Part shown: one piece after another, positions 1 through 12,000 of the stretch
Numbering within the stretch: the first letter of the stretch is position 1
How the letters are laid out: each line of letters begins with the position of its first letter
Assembly (NCBI GenBank): GCA_948470475.1
Contig: OX419346.1
Location: forward strand, 18,003,004-18,067,003
From: Galaxea fascicularis
Lineage: Eukaryota; Cnidaria; Anthozoa; Scleractinia; Euphylliidae
Reading direction: 5' to 3'
DNA length: 64,000 bases
Made by a program: the position numbers and the translations under genes
Notes under the pieces: model-generated
Seen by the model: only the letters and a program-made list of their open reading frames with translations
Database searches by the model: none
Told to the model about the DNA's origin: nothing

Positions 1-3000
1 AGGAGTTTCCTTCGCTTCTTCCTCTGCATTCTGAAATACAAAATTTGTGAAATTTAACATCAAAGTAAGTTCAAGCATAAATTAACACTTGACACCAGCC
101 ATTCTAAATGTCAGGTTTTGTCTGGAATTCCAGTATGGTGTCTCAATCATTTGGCCTCCTGCCAACCACACAACAAATGTGACCCTTCACGCGAAAAGGG
201 GGCTTATGGATTTCACTGAAAACCGTGAATTTTTTTCACGGTCACGGTGCGTGAATTTCAATTTTCACGGCGTGAAACGCCATGATCACTCTACAACAAA
301 AAATTTTCACTCATGGCGTGAAACTAATCATGCCATGTATGAATGAAAACTTTCACGCCGTGAAATGAAGGGCAAAAATTCACGCCGTGAAATTGGGAGT
401 GAAAAATAATGTTCACAGAGTGAAATTGATCAGATTGTTCAGAAATTAGTCACGCCATGATAGTAATCTAGCCTCCTTTGTTTTCCTGCATTGTCGCCGT
501 CTTGGCATTCACGACAAAAAGAATGCCAGATCGCAGGGTACGAGAAATCTGTGAAAGATGATCGACGCCAAGAAGAAGAAGAACAAGAACAATTTTCATT
601 CCTGAATATTCACGCCTGGAAAATAATGTCACATTGTAAAGAAATTTCTGATGTCGGAGTAACTGCTGAATGCCCCGCCACTTCTGACCACTATTGTCTT
701 CTTGTAGCAGCATCGTTTGAAGAACGAGACAGATAACAATACACACTATTCACATAATTGCTATAAAGCTCAGGAAAAATCAAATTCTACCCACTGAAAA
801 CCACAAAAGAATTGTAAAATCGGTTATTTTGCTGCTCAGTTTTTCATACATCTACACTGGTTTGTTGACATTACTGAAATACTAATCTTTTTGGGTCACA
901 TGTATTATGGAAATGTTTACTGAAATTGTCCGAGTATTGATGTTTGTTATTATCGCTTTTAGTGCATTTCTCTTGCCGTTCCCTGCAAATTGTTTTTTTT
1001 CGATGTAAACGTAGACATTCAACTAATCGTGCAAATGTCCCTCACTTTCTGTGTTGCCTCAGCGGCTGGCATTCCTCATGCCATCACTACAATTTCGATC
1101 ATCGCTCATGAGAGGAAATGATTCTAAGATAAGAACCACGACAAGTCGTTTCCCACTGTGAGTTGCGTGTCCTGAGTTTACGGTGGCACAGATCCCCGGT
1201 ACTTTTGACTCGATAAGACAATGTTCACCCCACTGTCAGTTCACGAAACTAGAGCACTCAGTAGCACTCGGCAAAAAAATAATAAATGAATAAATAAATA
1301 AAGCGAAACCTCGAATCGCGTATAAACTTCGTCTTTCAGTATCTGCGCCTCGCATTAACACAGCAACTTTCAGTCACGGTCTAATAATTTGAAAGTTTCA
1401 CTCGTGCCGCCAGACGTGTTGTAATATGCGATCAGGCGTTCTTTACAGAGGGAGCGACCATAGAAAAGAAAGGCTGACCGCAGGTTAGACGTGTTGCAAC
1501 CGAGAGAAAGATTGTGCAATATGTTACTTTTCCATTGTCTTTCATTCAATTCAAAATGCTGAATCAAAAGACGTGCTAATTTGTTAAATTTGTCATGTGT
1601 TTATCTATAATTTAATTTTAAAAAATGATGAGCCAGAAGACACCAAAGATGAAAGATGAAATATTCACGGTGTGAAAGGGAAATTTCACTCACATTCCAA
1701 TAATTTTTTAACAATTTCACGGCCAAGACCGTGAAAATAGCCTTAGTGTGAAATTTGGATAAGCCCCCTTTTCCCGTGAAGGGTCACAAATGGTGAACTC
1801 AAAGAAGAAAGCATGCATCAACCAGGTGCTACTTGTTTAATGAGAGCACAACTTCATCTGGCAGATAAGTTGCTGTAAACAGTTACAATGTAGATGCAGT
1901 TCAGTGGAACCCCATTCGTACAACCAGCGTCTGGCCTTGAAAAGGTGGTCAGATTACAGGGTTTTCAATTAAGGCCGGTGCCCGACGCAAGTCACTGGCT
2001 ACTTTAAGCGGCTTAAACCTCAGCTCCGCCGCATGGTGCTGCTATCATGGCGCAATAGTCCTGCTGGTACTTCTGAATATCCTCCAGCTACTATTTTTCT
2101 TTTTGAAACCCCTGGGATTAACAGGGTTTTCAGACAAGAATAAGATAAGTGGGCTTTTGCAGTTTGGGCCAGAAAAAAGTGCTCAAAATAAGGGTGTGAT
2201 CATGTGGCAGGGTTCCACTGAACCACTAATAACCAAGTTGTACTTGCTGGTTAAGGACTTGAATCCTCAAATTAAGGCTACCATAAATAAAAGGTCAGTG
2301 AGTGAGTAAGCCAGTCAGTCAGTCAGTCAGTCAGTCAGTCAGTCAGTCAGTCAGTCTGACAGTCTGTCTGTCTGCCTGTCTGTCAACACTTCCAATGATG
2401 ACCCTTACCTGTTTACTGTCCTTGGGAAATCGAAAGCTTCTACTTGGTGATGTTGACGGAGTAACTGAACAGGGTTCCTGAACATCAGGCAGTGACGATG
2501 CCGACGTCACCATTGGTGTTGTTGGTGTAGAAGCCGTGCTACTGTGATCATCCGGAGACAGAGGCTCTGAGGAACAGCTTGACAACCTAGCTCGTTTCCT
2601 CTTAAAGCCTGGCGTTCCTGTACGCCTCTTATTTAAAGTCCTTTTTATGCCCTTTATGTTTTTGCTGCTTAGTTTATTGAATGGTGCCTCTTGGCTTACA
2701 GGGCTGATTTGTTCATGTTTATGATCCTTCTGAGTCTGTTGCTTTCGCTTCTCTTTTTTCTCCATTTTTTCAATCTGCTTGAGGTATGCCTCTAATTTTC
2801 TTTCCTCTCTGCTTTTCTTAGCACGCTTCTCATGGTTGTTCTCTAAGTCCGAGTCACTGTCACCCTGCAAATCCACGAAATCAAAGTCGAATGCCTTGTC
2901 ACTGAAAGCATTAAGAACGTTCTGCCAGCGATTTTAATAAAAGTTCTGTTATTAACAACTCAAAGCTATCAGACAAGAGTTCAAACAAGACAAAACTGCA

Positions 3001-6000
3001 TTGTGCATAACTCATGGCAACTGGATAGGATGCTGATCTATAATCACAGGGATTTCTTAAAATGTTTTTTTTTTTTTTTCATTTCTTATCCTTAAGTCAA
3101 TTGATAGTTTTGACGTGCTTGTACAATGTAGCCCTATACATAGATCAAAAGTCTCTTTTTCAGTCTCGTAAAGATATCGGGCATACATAAAAGCTATTCT
3201 TTGCTAACCTGCAAGCCATGGCTATTGGCAAGTGACACTCTGAGTGGAGACATCTTCTGATGAGAGCCAGAGTTGCTGTCCTCATCATGAAGCTTAAATC
3301 TCTTATGCGGCATATGACCATCGTTATTTTGGTTCTGGAGCTTGAGGTTGTATTTCATTATGACACATGTTTCTTGTCTACAGGCACAGTCCAGGTAACT
3401 ATGGTACTCTTCAAATTGGAACTCAAACGGGATAGTGATCTCAGACCCTTTTGGTAACGGACATGAAGAGAAGATTCCTAGACACACTCTTCCATTGGAC
3501 AGAAAGTGTTTGACCTAAACAGACAACAAAGGAAATAGTCAATAAACCTCTTATGGGGAGGACTACTGCCTTCCAAAGAACCAGACCCAAGATTCCTGGA
3601 CACTGTTGGACATTTTGTTGAAGACGAACTGATATATTTGTTGACCACCAAATGCAACCTCTCATGCAAAAACGTAAACAAACGGGTTCCTGTTTAAAAT
3701 GGAATTCCATTGATCAGCCATTCACTGTTCATCTGTTCAAATGGCTAGAGTCTCCATCGGTTTGAATGGCTTGGGTATCTGTTCAGAAAAAACCTCCAAC
3801 CGTTCAAATGGTTTGGGTCAGCCGTTCTGAGGAAATCACCATCCGTTCAAACAGCTTGAGTCAGTCATTCAGAAAAAATCTCTGTCCATTGAACAACTCT
3901 TCAGAAAAATCTAGATCCGCTTGCATGGCTAGCATCATCTGACCTACCTGACAATGTTCATACAAACTGATACTCAGGTTTATCACTACTCAGCAAAATT
4001 ACTGAATGCTGATTGGCTGAGACAGAAATCATTTTTTCATAATCAAGGACATTTTTAGTAATCAAGTGGGTTGATTACTGTGGTTTTTGAAAAATCAGTT
4101 CAAACAAACTTTACAATGGCCAACGTGATTCAAATGAAATTAGTTTTTTTGGCCAGGACGTTTCAGAGACTTTGGTCAAATCTCATTGAATCGTTTGGTC
4201 CGTTAAATTTGGTTGAAACTTGTAATCACATTAAGCGGGCCTCCAATGAGAAATGAATAAAATTAACCGCATGCACAATTCCCTAATTAATTTTGCCCTT
4301 TTAGTGATAAACAAGTAATCGCAGGTTTCCTTGTAAAATTAAGGATTAATCATCACTTACGTTTTCAGACATTGCTGAAATGGCAACTTCTCAAAACCCC
4401 CGTAATGATTAATCCTTAATATTTTACTTGGCCCCAAGTAATATCTATACTAAAAATGAAAGAAGCAATTTCCTTTTGACAGGTGAGGTTATTTCTAATC
4501 TGAAGAGGCAGATACATGTGACTTGGAGACATCAAGTATCCCTAGGTGATTGCTAGTGTTGTTAGTTTTTAGTGTCAAGAAACACTTCAGAACATCAGAA
4601 CAGTATTTCTTATGCCCACCTTTTTAAATTTCAAAATGCTGCTTGTTTACTTGCACAGGCCATGGTGATATAAATACAACCTTTAGCGTGCTGATAGGCT
4701 GTTTAAAAACTAACTGCATTGTTACCTGTCACATATTTTGAAACTCGTATGCAAATTTTGGCAAGTTTCATGTGTCAATGAGTGATAAAAATAGTGGTAA
4801 ATAAAAGTCTTGAATAAAAAATGATTTGATCTTTAAAGGTTTGTTTGCATTCACATTCTGGAGAGAATCATCTCATTTTGTTTAATCTTAATGTAACTGT
4901 TGTTTTAGGTCACTTCAGTTTGGGCTTTATTCAGAATTTGTTTTGCTGTACCATTTCTCTACCCTGTGTCACTGTGTCATGGTGGGTTACCTCTTTGCTT
5001 GCTCATATTAAACCTGTTCAAAATTATTTTTGGATGTTGTGACAGCACTCAAAGCTGCAACCATTTTGGTCAGCACGGCAAGTGGAAAAAATCTTTGGCA
5101 ACTAAAATTCTGGCGAAAGTTGACCATTTTACAATTGAAGGTCGCCTTTTTGAAAAAGTGAGCTTGGAACACTGTGTGAAGTGATCAGTTTGTTGGTGTT
5201 TACACTGCTCTTGTTATCAGTTCAAAGTTTTCTCTGTCATTTAGCTGTTCATTGGCACTCGTTCTAAATTACTTTTTGTCTTGCCTCATTCAGCCAGTCA
5301 ATGGTTTTCGGCTGTGCATTCAAAGTTTTGCACTTATCACCATCTAAATTCACACTATTCACATGAGCCATTCACTCGTTCATGACCATCCATTCAAAAT
5401 TTTCAGTGAGCTGTTCATCTTCTCAGAATCATCCAATTGAAATTTTTGATCAGGTGTTCAGTGTTCACGGCTATCTATTCAAAATTTACAATGAGGCATT
5501 CAGCCACTCATGACCATCAGTTCAAAATTTTTCATCAGCCGTCCAGCATTCAAAACTATCTGTTTGAAATTTTCAATGAGCCCTTCAGCAGCTCATGACC
5601 ATCTGTTTGAAATCAGCCATTCAGCTTTCCAAGCTATCTTTTCAATGAGCAGTTTAGCTGCAAATGAAAATCTTTTCAAAATTTTCAATGAACCATTTGG
5701 TGTTCAGTTTCATCCATTTCAAACAGCTTGATCGCTCGTTTCTTACCCGTTTTATAGCTGTGTGTTTCACCCATTCAGTGGAACCTGTTTGTTGACAATT
5801 TCACATGAGAGGCCACAAATGTTGAACCATGTGTCACCGGCTTTAGGCACAACCATTCACCTGGTTGCTTAGTTTTATTGCTTCACATGAAAAAAACTCA
5901 AAGTAGCTGGATAAACAAATCTATTATGGAGTTTAAGAAACGAGGACAGCGACAGCAACAAGAACGCCACAAAACAACAGACTTAATGAGCAACAACAAT

Positions 6001-9000
6001 AGCTTTGCACCTGCATTTCTTTACCCTCCTCTGCAAAACTACTACGTGAAATGACCAATTTTAGGTTTCCTCGAGAACGTGAGCGCATGGCAGTAAAATC
6101 CTCTTTCTTTTTCATTACTTTGACGTCGTTCATAGGAAGTTAGTTCCTGGAGAGTTTACCAGCATTTTCCAGGTTAAACAAATTGGAATGATTGTGAAAG
6201 AGTTACAAAAACAAGAAGTCATATTTTTAAATGACATTATGTTGCCGTTAGTGTCCTCGTTTCTTAAACTCCCTATTGACAATGAAATGAAAACAAGAAG
6301 GCAAGAGTTTGATGTATATTCTCACCACTGAATTGGGTGAACAGGATCTTCTGACAAATCTTGCATCATTGCCATGAGTCCTAGCATCCACACACAGTTG
6401 CAGGTGGTCCAGTTCAGAGTAATAAAATACATACGGGCTGCATCTGTAAGTGGAGTAAAAACAAACAACATTAGAAATGTCCCGAATGGAACAAACATGA
6501 CAAAAAGCTAGAGGTGAAGCGTTAAGATAGAGTGATCCAAGGATCAAGTCCACTCTTTGATCACATGCCTAGGTTTTTTGTTTTGCTATTGTGGTGATGA
6601 TGAGCTAAATAACTTGACAACAATCAACACCTTAAACAAACAAACTGACAATTCCCAGGACTGACAGGATTGTGGAATAAAGATTACAAACTCTCACAAA
6701 ACAGGAACTATATGTATAACAGCAAGCACTATAAACAAACAAGATGGCTAGCAAATATGAGCTAAACAGAAAACTGTAGTACCTCAATACATACTGTATT
6801 ACTTTACTAACTCCCAAGAAACAGGGACAAAGACGCCAAAACACAAAAACCTGGTCATATACCTTTTGAAGAATGGATTTTCTGCTTCAAACTTGGAGAG
6901 GAGCATAAGTTTTCCCTAAAGAGAAGAATAAGAAGTTATATTTACCAAATCAAGAAACTTTTTTTGGTTATCCTTATTCTTAGCAAGATTCCTTATGGTA
7001 AAAAAGGCGCAAAAAACTACCAGACTAACCTTGCACTGGATGATAAATTTGTTTTTGTCCATGTCCTCAGTGGCCACAATGCCCTGAGTACAAAAAGCAG
7101 CAAAAAGTTTAGTTGTAAGAAAAAACAAAAATACATGAACATACTAGTTTTTCAACTTAAGCCAACACTGGAGGATTTTATAGCATACAGTGCACTTGTA
7201 TCAACACAGTTATGTTGCAACTAAAAATGTGTATGTCAGACAAAAAAAAAAGCTGTGTGAACACAATCAAGACAGCTTTGACCGTGTTTTGCATATTCAT
7301 TTTATAATTCCACATACATAAATTTCAAATAATTCCTTTCTTCCACTAGTTGAACACTGAAAACACTAATATTTTGGATTGCACAAATAGAAAGTAAGTA
7401 ACTACAACTATCAATCTTTAGACAAGATATAAACACTGGTGCACCTCCATGACAGCCTTAACCACCTGGTGAGGAAGTTCTAACAAGAGTTTGTTGACAG
7501 TGGACAAAAAGAGGAGAAGTTGTATGAACAAATGTTTAGAGAGAAGAAAGGGGCTTGCCAGTAATTTTACTAAAGAGCATGCTTTCTGGCAGTAATCTGA
7601 CAAGATTTCTGAGCAGAAATATGAAAAGTGAAAACATACAGCAGTTGATCTAAACTAAAGCAGATGTTAGAGTTGTAGCTAAGACAGATAAGGACAAGCT
7701 GTTACAGCATTGGTAGAAAATATATACAAAGTTTAAATCACCTTCCTGCATCTTTGAACTTCTACCACTTTGCAGAGTTGCTCATCATTGGCTACTGCTG
7801 GTAAACATCCATTTTCCTGTCAAAAGGAAATTTGAGAAAAATCTCAAAATAAAAATGACACTGATTTGACTTGGAGAACACTTACACCACGGTACTTTTA
7901 AAATAATGGTCTTCTACACTAAAGCCAGTTTGATCAATAACATGTACAACTGTCCACATGGTTACCACTCACAAGGATCAAAAATTCCCTGACATTTCCC
8001 TGACTTTTTGCTAACTACAGCAGCCCTACAGCTTATCTCTATTTCCACTAAGATGGTACTCGACTCAACCACGCAATACAGCTGTACACCTGCATTTAAT
8101 TTCATTATTTAGTTGATGCTTTTCATTAGTAGAAATCAAAGTCAAAGGAAATTTGCAATCATATTCAGATGATCAGCTTCAGAAAAAAAAAATTTAACCC
8201 ACTGAATCACAGCAACGTTGAGACCAAATACAGTGTTCAGACATACCTGAATTGAATTCAGAGCCAACTGCTCCAGTTCCTTGCCATAAATATTTTCCTT
8301 TAGCTCCTCATAATTATTATCACATGAATTACAAGTGCTATCCCATGCCTCGCTAGTATCCTCATCAACTGGAAAACAAACAAAAAATAATCTGTGTTAG
8401 CAGGGCACCACCGACTCCTCTTGCACACATGGAAATGATCACTTTGGATGCTTGAAAAATAATTAAAAGATGAACTTACCAGGCACAAATCCAGCAGGCA
8501 GCTTTTGCTTCTGTCTCTGAAAAAAAAGAAACAAAATTCAGTGAATAAACTTAAGGGTAACTAACATTAATTTTTGCCTTGAACAGTTTGATCTGGGATT
8601 GTATACAGTAAACTCACCCTTCTCCTTTTCGGCTTCTTTTCCTTATCATTGCTTTCAACCTGTCACAAAACATTTTTTAGTCAGTCAACCACAAATCAAG
8701 CTTCCAATTGAAGTAAAGTTCAAGGCTTTCAAGCGACAGAATGACAAGACAGTAAAAGCAACAACTCAGGGTTCTCATTAAGTGGTAGCAGCCGGCTTAA
8801 AAACCAGCTACATTGAATTCCTAACCACCTAAGTTGCGAAGAGTAATAAAAACTCAATTGTCAGCCGTCTAAGTAAGGCATCTAGCTGTCTCAGTGCTCG
8901 ACCTTAGCCGTAGTCCACTATCCCAGGACTAGTAAAAATTTGAGAACCACTAGCCACTGGACTACTAGTAATAGAAGAGTTTTGGAGAAAGTATGATGAT

Positions 9001-12000
9001 TGGCTACCAAACAACATCATTTGGCTAGTATATTTTAGACTCCACTAGCCCTTGGACTACTTTGTTAAAAAGTTAAGGATGAGCACTGTGTCTACTCCCT
9101 AAATTATGGAGAACCCTGGACATCTTATTGATGCAGGAATAATTTATTTTTTCAAATACATACATGTAAAGGCCCTAGCAAACAGCTTCAACATTTGCTT
9201 CAACATCCTTTCGATTTTGTTGAATGACAACCTTGAAAGTGTTTGCCACCCCCTTTCCAACTTGTTGAAATGTGTTGAAACGATGTTGAATCGATGTTGA
9301 AAGAGTTTAAAGCGTTTAAACTTTGCTTCAACATGCGTTCAACATTTCAGACATTTCTTTTGTTGTCTGGAATGTTGGAACGGAGTTGAAGTCGTTTGCC
9401 CCCACTCTTTCAACATTGTTGAACAAGCGCATGCGCAATGAAGAAGACGTAACCATGGTCACCACTCGCTAAGTTTTGTTGAATGAAATGTTGAAACCGT
9501 TTGCTCATCCCACCGTTCAACATCATTCAACAACCTTCAACAGCATTCAACAAAATCGAATGGATGTTGAAGCAAATGTTGAAGCCGTTTGCTAGGGCCT
9601 TAACACAACAAGCCAATAAAGGAAAGACAAAGCAAAAAATGCAAACTACATACTTGAATTACATTCTGGTCCTTAATTTTGATCTTGTTAGGACCTCGTT
9701 TTCGTTTCTGGCTGACTTTGGCTGTCAGGGTTATTCTTGTTGGTGTATTGGAGACAGCAGTATACGTTGGTGTGTCCCTATCTTCTTCACTATCATCATC
9801 ATCATCGTCGTCATCTGCAACAAGGGAGAACATTGTTCACTGTATGTGCAGTTGTATTGCTGCGAAACACAATGTGGCTCAAAAGAGAAGTTGACAGGAG
9901 TCGCTGTGCATACCCTGTATAGCACAAAGTGGCAATTAAAGGGAAAACCTAAAAGCTGTGTTGTGAAGTTATAACAACTGCAGAAGTGACAACCACATTT
10001 CAAAAGAGGTGCACTCATTGAGAAGCAAAGTACATGACACCAAAATGTAAGACCTACCGCTCTGTTCCTCCCTTTTCCGCTCCTGAATAGCCCGGGCCCG
10101 TTCTCTGTCCAGAGTTCTGTGAATGTGGAGAGTAAACCATGGTCATGAAAATAATTATTTAAGGGTATACATGTTACTATAACAACAACTAAAACATCCA
10201 GCACTGACAAGCTTTATATAGAACTCAGCTTCGTATAAGAAACTCTTTGCAAAACAGAATGCTGTTTAATGGTCGGTAGAGTAAAGGAAAATGCAATAAA
10301 AATAAAAATAAAAATAACAGTTGCACTATTAACATGTTTCACAAGTTAACAGTTGTGTATGAAAACTTAACAAATTCTACCTGGGTGACAAAGCAAACCA
10401 AAACATAGCTTACAAATAATTCATTCGTTGATGGCTTTACCTTGGTTGGCATTGATCACAAAGATAGTTCTCTGGTACAGCATCAGAGCTGATTCCCATA
10501 CATTCAATATGCTGCCATACACTGCAATAACAAAGACAATGTTATATGGCATATCTACTTCCCATGGAAATAAGGATAACACAAATTCTGTTCCTGAATA
10601 GAGTGTGATTCATTCAACAGAAAGCTCTAAAACCGAAACACCTACCTGCACTTGTCACAACAAATCATGTAGCCATCATCGTGGTCAAAATTACTGAAAA
10701 GGAACAAGAACATTTTGTCTCATATTTATTGGCAGGGTTGTGACTACAATTTAACATGTTTACAGAAGTGGCCTAACAGTAGGGACAAATCCTAATGAGA
10801 ACCCTGCTTGGAGACAATTCTTTGTTTTAATTTATTTTGTCTTTGCCTGCCAGTGGTGCAGACAACAGTTTTTCCAGGATCATTTGAGGCCATTCACAAC
10901 ACAGCAATAATACTTTGTATGGAAAACAAAATTGTTAACCCACTAACTTCAGGGTGATAGAGTCAAATCACAACTTACATGACATCAAGGATCAACACAA
11001 CAGTGTTTTGACTAACTATATCCTGCATGCATTGAATCTCCATTGTCAAGTAGGACAGTCAAATGCTTTGAAGGCGTAAAGGTCATTGCTTTAAAAACTA
11101 CTTCAAGTCCTCTTAACTGATACATGGTTCATTCAGGCGAAAAGAACTTTTATTCAAAGACTTTTCCAGGACTTTGTCACAAAATTCAAGGAGTCCATCC
11201 GATCACAGCATTTGCATAAGACCTTTTTCCTGTCACCTTTGAACGCAGTCAACCAACGTTTGTAGAGGGAATTACATTCCCAGTGCCGATTATATATATG
11301 CAGTTTCTTCTTTGACATTTTGAATTCATTTGATAATAAAATGAAGAGCATCAAAGTTGAATAAATTTCACGCTACGAGCGACGCATCAAGCTACAGTTC
11401 CCTTGTGGTTTTGTTTGCTTGGAGGGGGGCTTCACAATACACTTAAGACACCCGCTATTGGAAGGCGCAGTTACTTAGATATTTTGAATAAGAACACTGA
11501 ATTGTGATAAAAAAGCATTTCTCAGCTGATGTAATACAATCTTTTTTATCTTTTGATGTGAAAATGAACTTATTTTGCTTTGGCCTCAATTATTTAAGGA
11601 CTTCTTCATAACATTTAAGCACTGCCCCTACAAATTCAAGGAGTTTTCAAGTACAAAATCATTTTCGAGTTTTCAAGGACCAAGCAGTTTTTCAAGGAGT
11701 TTTCCAAGCCCGTGCGAACCATGTGATAATAAAACACGTTAGAACATGTTCAAAGCTTCCCGCGTTGAACAGGGGCCAAACAAAAAAACATCTCTCTCAG
11801 GTTGTTTTTTGGATGCACCCCTCAAATAAATTCACATTTACACACGAATATCATGTCTATTAAAACTATCTTACCATATACACCGCGTTATGCCGTCATC
11901 TTCATCATCCTCATTTCCAGTGTCACCATCCTCTGGCCCTGGACTGTTGGAGTCGGGTGGCGTCATGGGCGGTGGCTGCCCATAGTTATGATCCTAAAAT

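Larger units (their letters stand above)
1..2921 (-). other. KMT2E: KMT2E exons 16 and 17 (start of the C-terminal tail)
   Basis: Exon 16 (2921-2409, 513 nt, phase 0) begins [20 protein letters not shown], then a charged helical stretch ([22 protein letters not shown]) of the kind that follows the SET domain in human KMT2E, and then a Ser/Thr/Pro-rich region with basic patches ([20 protein letters not shown]). Its donor is CAG|GTAAGG. The open frame continues into the neighbouring AGTC microsatellite, but that part is intronic. A pyrimidine-rich acceptor ending TATTTCAG at 38-31 starts exon 17, which reads [10 protein letters not shown] in phase 0 to the left edge. Intron 16 contains a 1.6-kb foldback element and a MITE. 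Confidence 0.75.
3209..7083 (-). other. KMT2E: KMT2E exons 12-15: atypical SET domain
   Basis: Exon 12 (7083-7030) encodes [18 protein letters not shown], exon 13 (6915-6863) [18 protein letters not shown], exon 14 (6443-6326) the [20 protein letters not shown] block and [11 protein letters not shown], and exon 15 (3514-3209) [20 protein letters not shown]. These are the SET motifs in order. The usual RFINHSC cofactor motif reads RFVRRSC here (residues 352-358), the same change as in human KMT2E/SETD5, and the usual aromatic pair of the final motif reads PFEF. Mammalian KMT2E has little or no methyltransferase activity, so a structural role is likely here too (inference). Exon 15 ends with [12 protein letters not shown], matching the human post-SET segment. 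Intron 14 (3515-6325) holds two degenerate minisatellites. Confidence 0.92.

Noticed and set aside
2343..2408. C-terminal extension of the KMT2E exon 16 frame into a polar repeat
   Set aside because: It runs into the AGTC/TCTG microsatellite beyond a strong GTAAGG donor at 2408-2403, so it is intronic.
5233..5720. Possible CRISPR-like regular repeat array
   Set aside because: Units are degenerate and contiguous with no unique spacers, in a eukaryotic intron; it is a minisatellite.
9501..9974. 157-codon plus-strand open frame
   Set aside because: It overlaps the right end of a MITE and the antisense of KMT2E exon 7; the minus-strand exon explains the openness.
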